This document shows positions 43,004 to 50,716 of a DNA stretch of 64,000 bases, one piece after another (positions within the stretch are counted from its first letter, which is position 1; the number at the start of each line of letters is the position of its first letter). The DNA comes from CAZFUY01 sp964522445 (GTDB lineage: Bacteria; Pseudomonadota; Gammaproteobacteria; SZUA-229): the NCBI GenBank assembly GCA_964522445.1, contig CAZFUY010000001.1, positions 6,540 through 70,539 on the forward strand, read 5' to 3'. Below the pieces are notes generated by a model, which was not told where the DNA came from, did no database searches, and worked only from the letters and a program-made list of their open reading frames with translations. Made by a program: the position numbers and the translations under genes.

Positions 43004-43040
43004 TTAGGGGGGAGGATACTAAGTAACCGGAAAATAAAAT

Positions 43041-43892
43041 ATGAAATTAATTTTAAAAGTACTGTTAGTGCTATTAATAATAAATAATGTATTTGCAAAT
43101 AACAGGGAAGATTCTATTCCTCATGTCTCAAAAAAAGCACAGGATAGTTTTCAGTTTGATTATGCCTATGCAGATTTACACAGGGCATTTGCTATAGCGC
43201 CCGGTGGAGCATGGTCATGGAGCTCGGGCAGCCCAACGGTTGAAGATGCAAAAAAAACAGCGCTGGAAAAATGTAATTCCTATACACAGCAAACCTGTAT
43301 TTTATATGCGGTTGATAACGAATTAACTTTTAACAGACAGCAATGGTACAGATTATGGGGGCCATATAAAACAGAACAACAGGCAAAAAAATCACAGCGG
43401 GGTGTAAAAAATGGCCAGATTTTCCCCAATCTGGAATATAAAGATTTAAATGGAAAAAAGAAATCTATACACGACCTAAAAGATAAAGTGGTATTTGTGC
43501 ATTTATGGGGATGCTGGTGTCCTTCATGTAAATATGAATTTGCATCATTAATTGATATGTACAGAATTTTAAAAGATATTGCAGGTGATCAGGTTGAGTT
43601 TGTAATTTTACAGGCAAGAGAGCCAATAGAAGATGCGTTAAGATGGGCGAAATCAAGAGGCTTTGATGCTCTGCCATTATCTGACTCAGGTGTAAAAAAT
43701 GAAGATGACAAAGAGTTTCGCTTAAAAGGGGGAGGAAGAATTGCTGATAGAGAAATAGCGAAAGTTTTTCCTGCCAGTTATGTTTTAGATAAGCAGGGTG
43801 TTATTGTTTTTTCTCATATGGGTTCGATTTCTAACTGGACTGAATTTGTGCCGTTTATTAATGACGTTGTAAAAAACTCAGGGAAAGATTAG
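43041..43892 (+). CDS. Exported TlpA-type thioredoxin with N-terminal DUF4189-like domain
   Basis: This 283-residue protein has a Sec signal (cleaved after VFA, near residue 20). An N-terminal domain resembling DUF4189 (about 30-110: AFAIAPGGAWSWSSG, ALEKCNSYTQQTCILYAVDN) carries two Cys that may pair. A TlpA/ResA-like thioredoxin domain (about 125-275) has active site WGCWCPSC and cis-Pro region FPASYVLDKQG. The active site contains an extra Cys (CWCPSC) relative to the usual CxxC. It could keep heme-site cysteines reduced for cytochrome maturation or handle sulfur compounds for the adjacent octaheme complex. Both roles are inferences from position. Confidence 0.8.
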   Translation: MKLILKVLLVLLIINNVFANNREDSIPHVSKKAQDSFQFDYAYADLHRAFAIAPGGAWSWSSGSPTVEDAKKTALEKCNSYTQQTCILYAVDNELTFNRQQWYRLWGPYKTEQQAKKSQRGVKNGQIFPNLEYKDLNGKKKSIHDLKDKVVFVHLWGCWCPSCKYEFASLIDMYRILKDIAGDQVEFVILQAREPIEDALRWAKSRGFDALPLSDSGVKNEDDKEFRLKGGGRIADREIAKVFPASYVLDKQGVIVFSHMGSISNWTEFVPFINDVVKNSGKD

Positions 43893-43904
43893 AGTATTCC
43901 TGGC

Positions 43905-44279
43905 TTAATTCATGTTGTTTTTTAATAACCATGTTTCAGCTTTTTCTACATGGTCAAAATGTAGCAATTCAATTCCTTTAAGGTTTAGCATGTTTTCCAG
44001 AATCGTATTTTTATTATTTAAACTGGGAGTAACAACGGCGATTCTCCAATTGCTCTCTACTAATCGGGAAAGACTATCGCCTATTAAAAGTATTGACTCC
44101 ATAGTTAAAGTTTCAGTTAACCATTGTTTTGCTTTTATTAAAATCCGAGTATTTTTGTGAGCCTGTTGTAGAAGATGAGCCTGAAAAGTCATTAGCTTTA
44201 GAGAATTAATATCCCAGTCATCTAACAGATCAATTGTTAAAAAGCGGCCGCATTGCGAAAGAGACAGATCATTAGTCAT
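43905..44279 (-). CDS. Small SpoIIAA/STAS-like protein
   Basis: This 124-residue cytoplasmic protein alternates strands and helices: FLTIDLLDDWD, a helix, RILIKAKQWL, a helix, RIAVVTPSLNN, and a C-terminal HFDHVEKAETWLLKN. This order fits the SpoIIAA-like STAS/SEC14 fold of small single-domain proteins. Its start overlaps the stop of the response regulator gene (ATGA), so the two are co-translated and may work together. No phosphorylatable Ser in the typical DSSG context is visible, so an anti-anti-sigma role is not supported. Confidence 0.55.
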   Translation of the reverse strand: MTNDLSLSQCGRFLTIDLLDDWDINSLKLMTFQAHLLQQAHKNTRILIKAKQWLTETLTMESILLIGDSLSRLVESNWRIAVVTPSLNNKNTILENMLNLKGIELLHFDHVEKAETWLLKNNMN

Positions 44280-45058
44280 CGTAATTGCTCTTTTTCTTTC
44301 TCCAGATATTTTTTAAATATTCGGCTGAAATGAGCTACATCCTTATAGCCGACCATGGCTGTAATTTCTTTTGTGGTATAGCCTTTCTGGTTCAGACTTT
44401 TTGCATAATTCATTCGCAAACCAAAAATATAACTGCTGCAGGAACAGTTAAGATATTTTTTTACTTTTCGTTGTAGCTGGCGTTTGCTGTGAGCCATTTC
44501 ATGAGCAAGATTATCAACAGAAAATTCGCCTTCCTGGATTAATGTTTCAGAGATTTCTTTTAGTTTTTCCAGGAACTGCTGTTCTTTGCTTGGTAAACCG
44601 CTGCTGATAGTTGTATCACCAGAAACAAAATGATTACGACACCAGTTGATTATACGTTGACGGTTTTTGAGTTGAGCTTTGACTCTAACCAGTAATTCAT
44701 TATTTAAAAAAGGTTTGGAAATGTAGTCATCAGCGCCAAGTTCCAGCCCTGCAATAATATCTTTCTCTGTATCAAGTGATGAGATCACTAAAATAGGGAT
44801 ATGAGCCGTTAATTCGTCCTGTTTTAAGGTTTCTAAAATTTTTAGCCCACTGCCATCGGGTAGTTTTATATCACACAGGATTAGATCAGGGAGATCCAGA
44901 TAGGATTTTTCGAGAGCGCTCTCGACTGTTTCGGCAATACTAACAGAGTAGTAAGGAGATAAAATTTCTGAGAGCAGCATTGACATCATGCTTTCATCCT
45001 CAACAATCAGGATACATGTCTGCATTTCTTTTTTCTTGTTTTGCCCATCAAGAAGCAT
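44276..45058 (-). CDS. Response regulator with AraC-type DNA-binding domain
   Basis: This 260-residue protein has a receiver domain (about 14-130) with acidic residues VEDES, phospho-acceptor Asp in LILCDIKLPDG (near residue 61) and Lys in YISKPF (near 113). A helical linker follows, then an AraC-type two-helix-turn-helix domain (about 170-255: NLAHEMAHSKRQLQRKVKKYL and TTKEITAMVGYKDVAHFSRIFKK). No histidine kinase gene is visible in the window. AAGGA precedes the start at 45058. It is the upstream partner of a STAS-like gene. Its targets are unknown. Confidence 0.88.
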   Translation of the reverse strand: MLLDGQNKKKEMQTCILIVEDESMMSMLLSEILSPYYSVSIAETVESALEKSYLDLPDLILCDIKLPDGSGLKILETLKQDELTAHIPILVISSLDTEKDIIAGLELGADDYISKPFLNNELLVRVKAQLKNRQRIINWCRNHFVSGDTTISSGLPSKEQQFLEKLKEISETLIQEGEFSVDNLAHEMAHSKRQLQRKVKKYLNCSCSSYIFGLRMNYAKSLNQKGYTTKEITAMVGYKDVAHFSRIFKKYLEKEKEQLR

Positions 45059-45452
45059 TAAATCATCCTTTTCACTTCTAGTGATGATCAGTTCTTTAAA
45101 TTAATTAAGAGTTACGGAAACTACACTAAAACTCACAAAATTTAGAGTGATTTATTCACATTGGCACAATATCCCTTAATTCTGTCATCTTATTCTAAAA
45201 CAACACTGAATTTCTTAATAAATTCAATTAGATATATTATTGCAGGTATTATATTTTATAGTGTTGCATGTTTATGCTTATGTTTTAAATCAAAAAATAA
45301 TAAGCAGTAAATTTACTTGCGTTATTTGCGATTTATCTATTAATGTTATTGATTGCAGGTATTAAAAACAGCCAGTTATTAGAAGCTGGTTTTATCTGGG
45401 ATTTTCTGAAAATAAGTGTGTATGTATGAAATATATGGATCAGGCAGAATTA
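45059..45452. other. 394-bp AT-rich intergenic region
   Basis: This interval lies between the ETF-QO stop and the response-regulator start, both on the minus strand. It has no open frame with a ribosome binding site. A weak hairpin (CCAG/CTGG, about 45372-45388) followed on the minus strand by five T could end the etf transcript. The rest probably holds the response-regulator promoter; I see no clear regulator box. Confidence 0.4.
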
Positions 45453-47096
45453 TTACATATTAGGGTAATTAGGCCCTCCACCTCCTTCAGGTGTTAGCCA
45501 GACAATATTTCCTGTTGGGTCTTTAATATCACAGGTTTTACAATGTAAGCAGTTTTGAGCATTAATCTGTAATTTTGGTGTCCCATCCTCTTCTATTAAC
45601 TCATAAACCCCTGCAGGGCAATAACATAACTCGGGCATATTATATTTTTCCAGATTAACCTGAATTGGAATATTTTTATCTTTTAGTTTGAGATGTACAG
45701 GTTGATCTTCTTCATGGCTGGTATTTGAAATAAATACAGAACTTAATCGATCAAAACTTATTATGCCGTCAGGTTTTGGATAGTTAATGGCTTTTGTTTT
45801 TGTGCTGGTTTTTAGCTGTTCACGATCTTTTCCGTGATGATGCAATGTCCATGGTGCTTTTCCGCGTAATAGTTTGAGATCAATTCCAGTATGAAGTGTG
45901 CCACCCCATAGGCCCCACTTTGAGAAAGCAGGTCTAAAGTTTCTTGCCAGTTTTAGTTCTTTATAAAGCCAGGATTTTTTTAATTCCTGTGGGTAGTTTT
46001 CTAATAGATCATGGCTGCGGTTTTCTTCAAGCGCAGTAAAAATAGATTCTGCTGCAAGCATTCCGCTTTTCATGGCTGTGTGTATGCCTTTTATTTTAGA
46101 GACGTTAAGAAATCCTGCACTACAGCCAATTAACGCGCCACCGGGGAAAATTAAATCAGGTATTGACTGTAAGCCGCCTTCATTTAGCGCTCGTGCTCCG
46201 TATGCAATTCGTTCCCCTCCCTCAAATACTTTTTTAATAGCAGGGTGAGTTTTAAATCGTTGGAACTCTTCATAGGGTGATATATGAGGGTTGCTGTAAT
46301 CCAGACCTAATACAAAACCAACAGCTACCTGACTATCTTCCATGTGATAAATAAAAGCACCGCCGTAAGTGTCACTTGTAAGTGGCCAGCCAGCGGAGTG
46401 AGTAATTAATCCTGGTTGATGATTTTCTGGTTTTACTTTCCATAATTCTTTTATGCCAATGCCGTAAGTTTGTGGATCACAATGACTACGAAGATTAAAT
46501 TTTGTTATAAGTTGTTCAGAGAGTGAACCACGACAGCCTTCAGAAAACAGGGTGTATTTTGCATGTAATTCTATGCCGGGTTCAAAACCAGGTTTTTTTT
46601 CACCTTTGGCATTTAATCCCATATCACCTGTTGCAATACCTTTAACCTGTCCATCTTCAGTGAATAATATTTCTGCGGCTGCAAAACCGGGATAAATTTC
46701 TACTTCTAATTCTTCGGCCTGTTTACCCAGCCAGCGACATAAATTGCCTAAACTAATAATATAGTTTCCTTTGTTGTGCATCTGAGGTGGTAATGTCCAG
46801 CCAGGAACAGGTAAAGATAATTTTTCTGTCAGAATAACCATCTTCTCTTTTATTACGGGGGTATTAAGTGGTGCGCCAAGATGTTTCCAGTTGGGGAAAA
46901 GTTCATCTAATGCACGGGGTTCGATAATAGCGCCAGAAAGAATATGTGCGCCAATTTCAGAACCTTTTTCAACTATGCAGACACTGATGTCTTTATTGTT
47001 TTTTTCTGCAAGCTGTTTTAAACGAATAGCTGCTGCTAACCCGGATGGGCCGCCACCAATAATGACAACATCATAGGACATGGATTCACGTTCCAT
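45453..47096 (-). CDS. etfD: Electron transfer flavoprotein-ubiquinone oxidoreductase
   Basis: This 547-residue protein moves electrons from reduced ETF to the quinone pool. It has an N-terminal FAD site (VVIIGGGPSGLAAAIRL, residues 9-25), a middle ubiquinone-binding region and a C-terminal [4Fe-4S] cluster with CPAGVYE and CLHCKTC. The end (DPTGNIVWLTPEGGGGPNYPNM) is highly typical. The start at 47096 is preceded by AGAGGA; another Met five residues in is possible. It lies 125 bp after etfA, the interval being occupied by a palindrome. Confidence 0.96.
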   Translation of the reverse strand: MERESMSYDVVIIGGGPSGLAAAIRLKQLAEKNNKDISVCIVEKGSEIGAHILSGAIIEPRALDELFPNWKHLGAPLNTPVIKEKMVILTEKLSLPVPGWTLPPQMHNKGNYIISLGNLCRWLGKQAEELEVEIYPGFAAAEILFTEDGQVKGIATGDMGLNAKGEKKPGFEPGIELHAKYTLFSEGCRGSLSEQLITKFNLRSHCDPQTYGIGIKELWKVKPENHQPGLITHSAGWPLTSDTYGGAFIYHMEDSQVAVGFVLGLDYSNPHISPYEEFQRFKTHPAIKKVFEGGERIAYGARALNEGGLQSIPDLIFPGGALIGCSAGFLNVSKIKGIHTAMKSGMLAAESIFTALEENRSHDLLENYPQELKKSWLYKELKLARNFRPAFSKWGLWGGTLHTGIDLKLLRGKAPWTLHHHGKDREQLKTSTKTKAINYPKPDGIISFDRLSSVFISNTSHEEDQPVHLKLKDKNIPIQVNLEKYNMPELCYCPAGVYELIEEDGTPKLQINAQNCLHCKTCDIKDPTGNIVWLTPEGGGGPNYPNM

Positions 47097-47129
47097 TTTT
47101 TATCCTCTTTCTTCTGATTTTTATTTTTT

Positions 47130-47203
47130 AGGTGTCGGAGTCAAAGTTATTTATTTTAATACCAGGTCTGACATATTAGTGGCTAACTTTGACTCTGACA
47201 CCT
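47130..47203. repeat. Inverted repeat between etfA and ETF-QO genes
   Basis: AGGTGTCGGAGTCAAAGTTA (47130-47149) pairs with TAACTTTGACTCTGACACCT (47184-47203) over 20 bp with one mismatch, enclosing 34 bases. The GTGTC-GAGTCAAAG type arm resembles repeats I recall as abundant in some gammaproteobacteria. It may weaken transcription from etfA into the ETF-QO gene. Confidence 0.7.
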
Positions 47204-47221
47204 GCGGTACTTTTTATATGA

Positions 47222-48151
47222 TCACAATGCCTCTATTAATTCAGGTATAACATCAAATAAATCAGCAACTAATCCATAATCAGCCACCTGAAAAATAGGC
47301 GCATCTTCATCTTTATTAATAGCAACAATAACTTTGCTTTCTTTCATACCGGCAATATGTTGAATAGCACCGCTTATGCCAACAGCAATATAAAGTTCAG
47401 GTGCGACAATTTTTCCGGTTTGTCCAACCTGAGAATCATTAGCTACATAACCCGCGTCAACGGCTGCACGTGATGCACCAATAGCGCCATTAAGTTTATC
47501 GGCAACCGCTTCTAACAAAGCGAAGTTCTCTTTGCTGCCCATGCCTCGTCCACCGGATATAACAACTCTAGCACTGGTTAATTCGGGGCGTTCTGATTTG
47601 CTTAGTTGATGATTTTCAAAACTGGACTTATCAAAACACTCACTGCTTTCAATTGCTTCTATTGTTGCATTGCCTCCGTCTGCTGCGACTGCATCAAAAG
47701 CTGTTCCACGAATAGTAATAAGTTTTATCGCATCACTACTTTGGACAGTAGCCATAGCATTGCCTGCATAAATTGGACGAACAAAAGTGTCTTCTGATTC
47801 AATTGATGTAATATCAGATATCTGAGCTACATCGAGTAGTGCTGCAACACGCGGCATAAAATTTTTGCCGGTGGTGGTTGCTGGTGTCAGTATATGGCTG
47901 TAACTATTAGCGAGCTGTTTAACTAATAGTGCCAGATTTTCAGCAAGTGCGTGTGCATATAATTTGTTATCAGCAGTAATAACTTTGTTCACGCCTTCTA
48001 TTTTTGAAGCAGCCTGATTTACTGCATCACAGTTTTCTCCAGCAACCAATATATGAATTTCACTGCCTAACTTAAGCGCGGCGCCCACTGTATTAAGTGT
48101 TGATGATTTAAGCTGTGTATTATTATGTTCGGCTATTATAAGAATGGTCAT
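47222..48151 (-). CDS. etfA: Electron transfer flavoprotein, alpha subunit
   Basis: This 309-residue protein has the C-terminal FAD domain SGGRGMGSKENFALLEAVAD, GQTGKIVAPELYIAVGISGAIQH and INKDEDAPIFQVADYGLVAD. These are the signature segments of EtfA. With EtfB it accepts electrons from acyl-CoA dehydrogenases. Its start is one base after the etfB stop. The neighbours encode the complete fatty acid oxidation electron path. Confidence 0.97.
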   Translation of the reverse strand: MTILIIAEHNNTQLKSSTLNTVGAALKLGSEIHILVAGENCDAVNQAASKIEGVNKVITADNKLYAHALAENLALLVKQLANSYSHILTPATTTGKNFMPRVAALLDVAQISDITSIESEDTFVRPIYAGNAMATVQSSDAIKLITIRGTAFDAVAADGGNATIEAIESSECFDKSSFENHQLSKSERPELTSARVVISGGRGMGSKENFALLEAVADKLNGAIGASRAAVDAGYVANDSQVGQTGKIVAPELYIAVGISGAIQHIAGMKESKVIVAINKDEDAPIFQVADYGLVADLFDVIPELIEAL

Positions 48152-48152
48152 T

Positions 48153-48902
48153 TTAAATCACCTTTGCTTCGTTACGCAGTTTTTCAACCAGTTCTGATAC
48201 AGAAGCTACTTTTATGCCTGCACTGCGTTGTTCAGGTTCGCTAACTTTCAATGTTGTTAGTCGTGGTTTTATATCAATATCTATGTCTGAAATCTGCTGA
48301 ATATCCAGCGGCTTTTTCTTTGCTTTCATAATATTGGGTAATTTTGCATAACGAGGTTCGTTAAGTCGCAAGTCTGTTGTTATAGCTGCAGGTAGTTGCA
48401 ATTTTATTGTTTCTAATCCTCCATCTATTTCACGAGTAACGCTGACTTCGTTATTATTTAATTCAACTTTTGAAGCAAACGTACCCTGAGGCCAGTTCAT
48501 TAATGCAGATAGCATTTGTCCGGTTTGATTACTGTCATCATCAATAGCCTGTTTGCCCAGAAGAACCAGATCGGGGGATTCAATTTCAATAACGTGTTTT
48601 AATAATTTGGCAACAGCCAGTGGTTGAAGTTCTTCGTCTGTCTGCATTAATAAGCCACGATCAGCACCTAATGCCAAAGCGCTACGAAGTGTTTCCTGAC
48701 ATTCTTTTGGCCCGAGTGAGACAACAATAATTTCATCTACTTTGTTTGCTTCTTTAAGGCGTATTGCTTCTTCAACGGCTATTTCATCAAAAGGGTTAAT
48801 GGACATTTTTACATTAGCCAGATCAACAGCGCTATTATCTTCATTTACACGAATCTTGATGTTGTAATCAACAACTCGTTTAACAGCAACAAGAATTTTC
48901 AT
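48153..48902 (-). CDS. etfB: Electron transfer flavoprotein, beta subunit
   Basis: This 249-residue protein has the EtfB start MKILVAVKRVVDYNIKIRV, the AMP-binding segment GKQAIDDDSNQTGQMLSALM and the signature VTREIDGGLETIKLQLPAAITTDLRLNEPRYA, which includes the recognition loop that contacts acyl-CoA dehydrogenases. AGAGGGA precedes the start. It follows fadE by 11 bp and precedes etfA by one base. Confidence 0.97.
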   Translation of the reverse strand: MKILVAVKRVVDYNIKIRVNEDNSAVDLANVKMSINPFDEIAVEEAIRLKEANKVDEIIVVSLGPKECQETLRSALALGADRGLLMQTDEELQPLAVAKLLKHVIEIESPDLVLLGKQAIDDDSNQTGQMLSALMNWPQGTFASKVELNNNEVSVTREIDGGLETIKLQLPAAITTDLRLNEPRYAKLPNIMKAKKKPLDIQQISDIDIDIKPRLTTLKVSEPEQRSAGIKVASVSELVEKLRNEAKVI

Positions 48903-48913
48903 ATCTTATCCCT

Positions 48914-50698
48914 CTAAAATGCTTCGTCATTAAATGACATGGTACTTTTTGCGCCGGCCATCATCGTTGCAAATAAAGAACCTGTTTGTGGCAGAATGCG
49001 CTCAAAATAAAACTGAGCCGTATCAATTTTGGCCTGATAAAAAATGGCTTCATCACTGTCTCGTTTTTGCATGCCAATTTCAGCCATTCGCATCCATTGA
49101 TAAGCAAGGGCGACTAATGCTAGCATTCGCAAATAATCTGTGGCAGCGACACCAATTTCATCGGGGTTTTTTATGCCACGTTGAGCGAGCACAGCGGTGA
49201 TTTTCTGTAAGCGACCAAATGCTTTTGCCAGAGGCATTAAAAAATCTTTTAATTCAAAGCTCATTTCTTTTTCATAAAGATAATTGCTAACAGTGTGGAA
49301 GAAAGGTCGCAGGTTGCGGCCAAAGTGAGCGGGCATTTTTCGACCTAAAAGATCTAATGCCTGAATGCCGTTAGTACCTTCGTAAATCTGTGCAATACGT
49401 GCATCGCGCACATACTGTTCCATGCTGTTTTCACGAATATAACCGTGGCCACCAAAAACCTGCATACCAAGATTAGCCAGTTCAGAGCCGCAGTCCGTCA
49501 TAAATGCTTTTACTACAGGAGTCATGAGTGCAACAAAATCTTCGGCCTGTTTGCGACGGCCAGCATCGGGATGTTTATGTGCGTGATCCAGTTCAAATGC
49601 GACCCAGCCAGCCAGTGCGCGATTGCCTTCTATTAATGCACGTTGTGTTAATAACATGCGGCGTATGTCGGCATGTACCAGAATGGGGTCAGCTTTTTCA
49701 TCAGGATTTTTAGTGCCGGTTAATGCACGACCCTGCAAGCGTTCACGTGCATATTCAACTGCGCCCTGATATGAAGCTTCTGCAATGCCAAGCCCCTGTA
49801 TGCCAACGCCAAGGCGTTCGTTATTCATCATCACAAACATGGCTTCCATGCCCTTGTTTAATTTACCAATGAGATAGCCCTTGGCATCATCAAAATTCAT
49901 AACGCATGTTGAGGATGCCTTAATTCCCATTTTATGTTCAATAGAGCCACAGCTAACGCCATTGGTTTCGCCACATGAGCCATCATCATTAACAGAAAGT
50001 TTTGGCACCAGGAATAAGCTGATGCCTTTAATACCTTCAGGGGCATTGGGTGTTCTGGCTAAAACCAGATGAATAATGTTTTCAGTTAGATCATGATCGC
50101 CCGCAGTAATAAATATTTTAGTGCCTGTTACAAGATAGCTATTATCATCCTGAGGAATTGCTTTGGTACGACATAAACCCAGGTCTGTTCCGCAATGAGG
50201 TTCTGTCAAACACATAGAACCACTCCAGCTGCCTTCAACCATTTTGGCAAGATATATTTTTTTTAATTCATCACTGCCATACAGTTCGATAACATTTTCA
50301 GCACCGGCAGTCAGGCCAGGATAAAGACCAAATGAAAAGTTTGAACTGCACATGGCTTCTTCGGCCATCATGGCGACTGTTTTTGGTAATCCCTGTCCGC
50401 CATATTCTGGATCAGCCGTTAAGCTGTTTAAGCCCATTTCACAAAAAGCTTTATAGGCTTCTTTAAACCCTTCTGGTGTGGTGACAATGCCATTATCAAA
50501 GTGACAGCCTTCTTCATCACCACTTCGGTTTAATGGCTGTAACTGTTGTTCACAGAATTTACCCGTTTCTTCTAAAAGAGCATCAACTAAATCGGAACTT
50601 ATTTCTTCAAAACCGGGTAAAGCCTGAATAGCTTCAGGGTCGAGAAGTTCGTTGTATACAAAGCGCATATCGCGCAGTGGAGTTTTATAACTGGCCAT
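48914..50698 (-). CDS. fadE: Acyl-CoA dehydrogenase, FadE (B. subtilis-like, 594 residues)
   Basis: This 594-residue flavoenzyme makes the first double bond of beta-oxidation. It shows the two family signatures CLTEPHCGTDLG and FGGHGYIRENSMEQYVRDARI, and the catalytic Glu is in IYEGTNGIQALDL. A C-terminal extension of about 130 residues distinguishes this subfamily from the 380-residue short/medium-chain type. The length and the adjacency to fadN and fadA are those of the Bacillus subtilis fadNAE operon. A strong GGGGGAGGA ribosome binding site precedes the start. Confidence 0.95.
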   Translation of the reverse strand: MASYKTPLRDMRFVYNELLDPEAIQALPGFEEISSDLVDALLEETGKFCEQQLQPLNRSGDEEGCHFDNGIVTTPEGFKEAYKAFCEMGLNSLTADPEYGGQGLPKTVAMMAEEAMCSSNFSFGLYPGLTAGAENVIELYGSDELKKIYLAKMVEGSWSGSMCLTEPHCGTDLGLCRTKAIPQDDNSYLVTGTKIFITAGDHDLTENIIHLVLARTPNAPEGIKGISLFLVPKLSVNDDGSCGETNGVSCGSIEHKMGIKASSTCVMNFDDAKGYLIGKLNKGMEAMFVMMNNERLGVGIQGLGIAEASYQGAVEYARERLQGRALTGTKNPDEKADPILVHADIRRMLLTQRALIEGNRALAGWVAFELDHAHKHPDAGRRKQAEDFVALMTPVVKAFMTDCGSELANLGMQVFGGHGYIRENSMEQYVRDARIAQIYEGTNGIQALDLLGRKMPAHFGRNLRPFFHTVSNYLYEKEMSFELKDFLMPLAKAFGRLQKITAVLAQRGIKNPDEIGVAATDYLRMLALVALAYQWMRMAEIGMQKRDSDEAIFYQAKIDTAQFYFERILPQTGSLFATMMAGAKSTMSFNDEAF

Positions 50699-50716
50699 TG
50701 TTTTAATTCCTCCCCC

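Noticed and set aside
45365..45395. Terminator of the etf/fad run
   Set aside because: The stem has only four good pairs; it is mentioned in the intergenic entry but not called.
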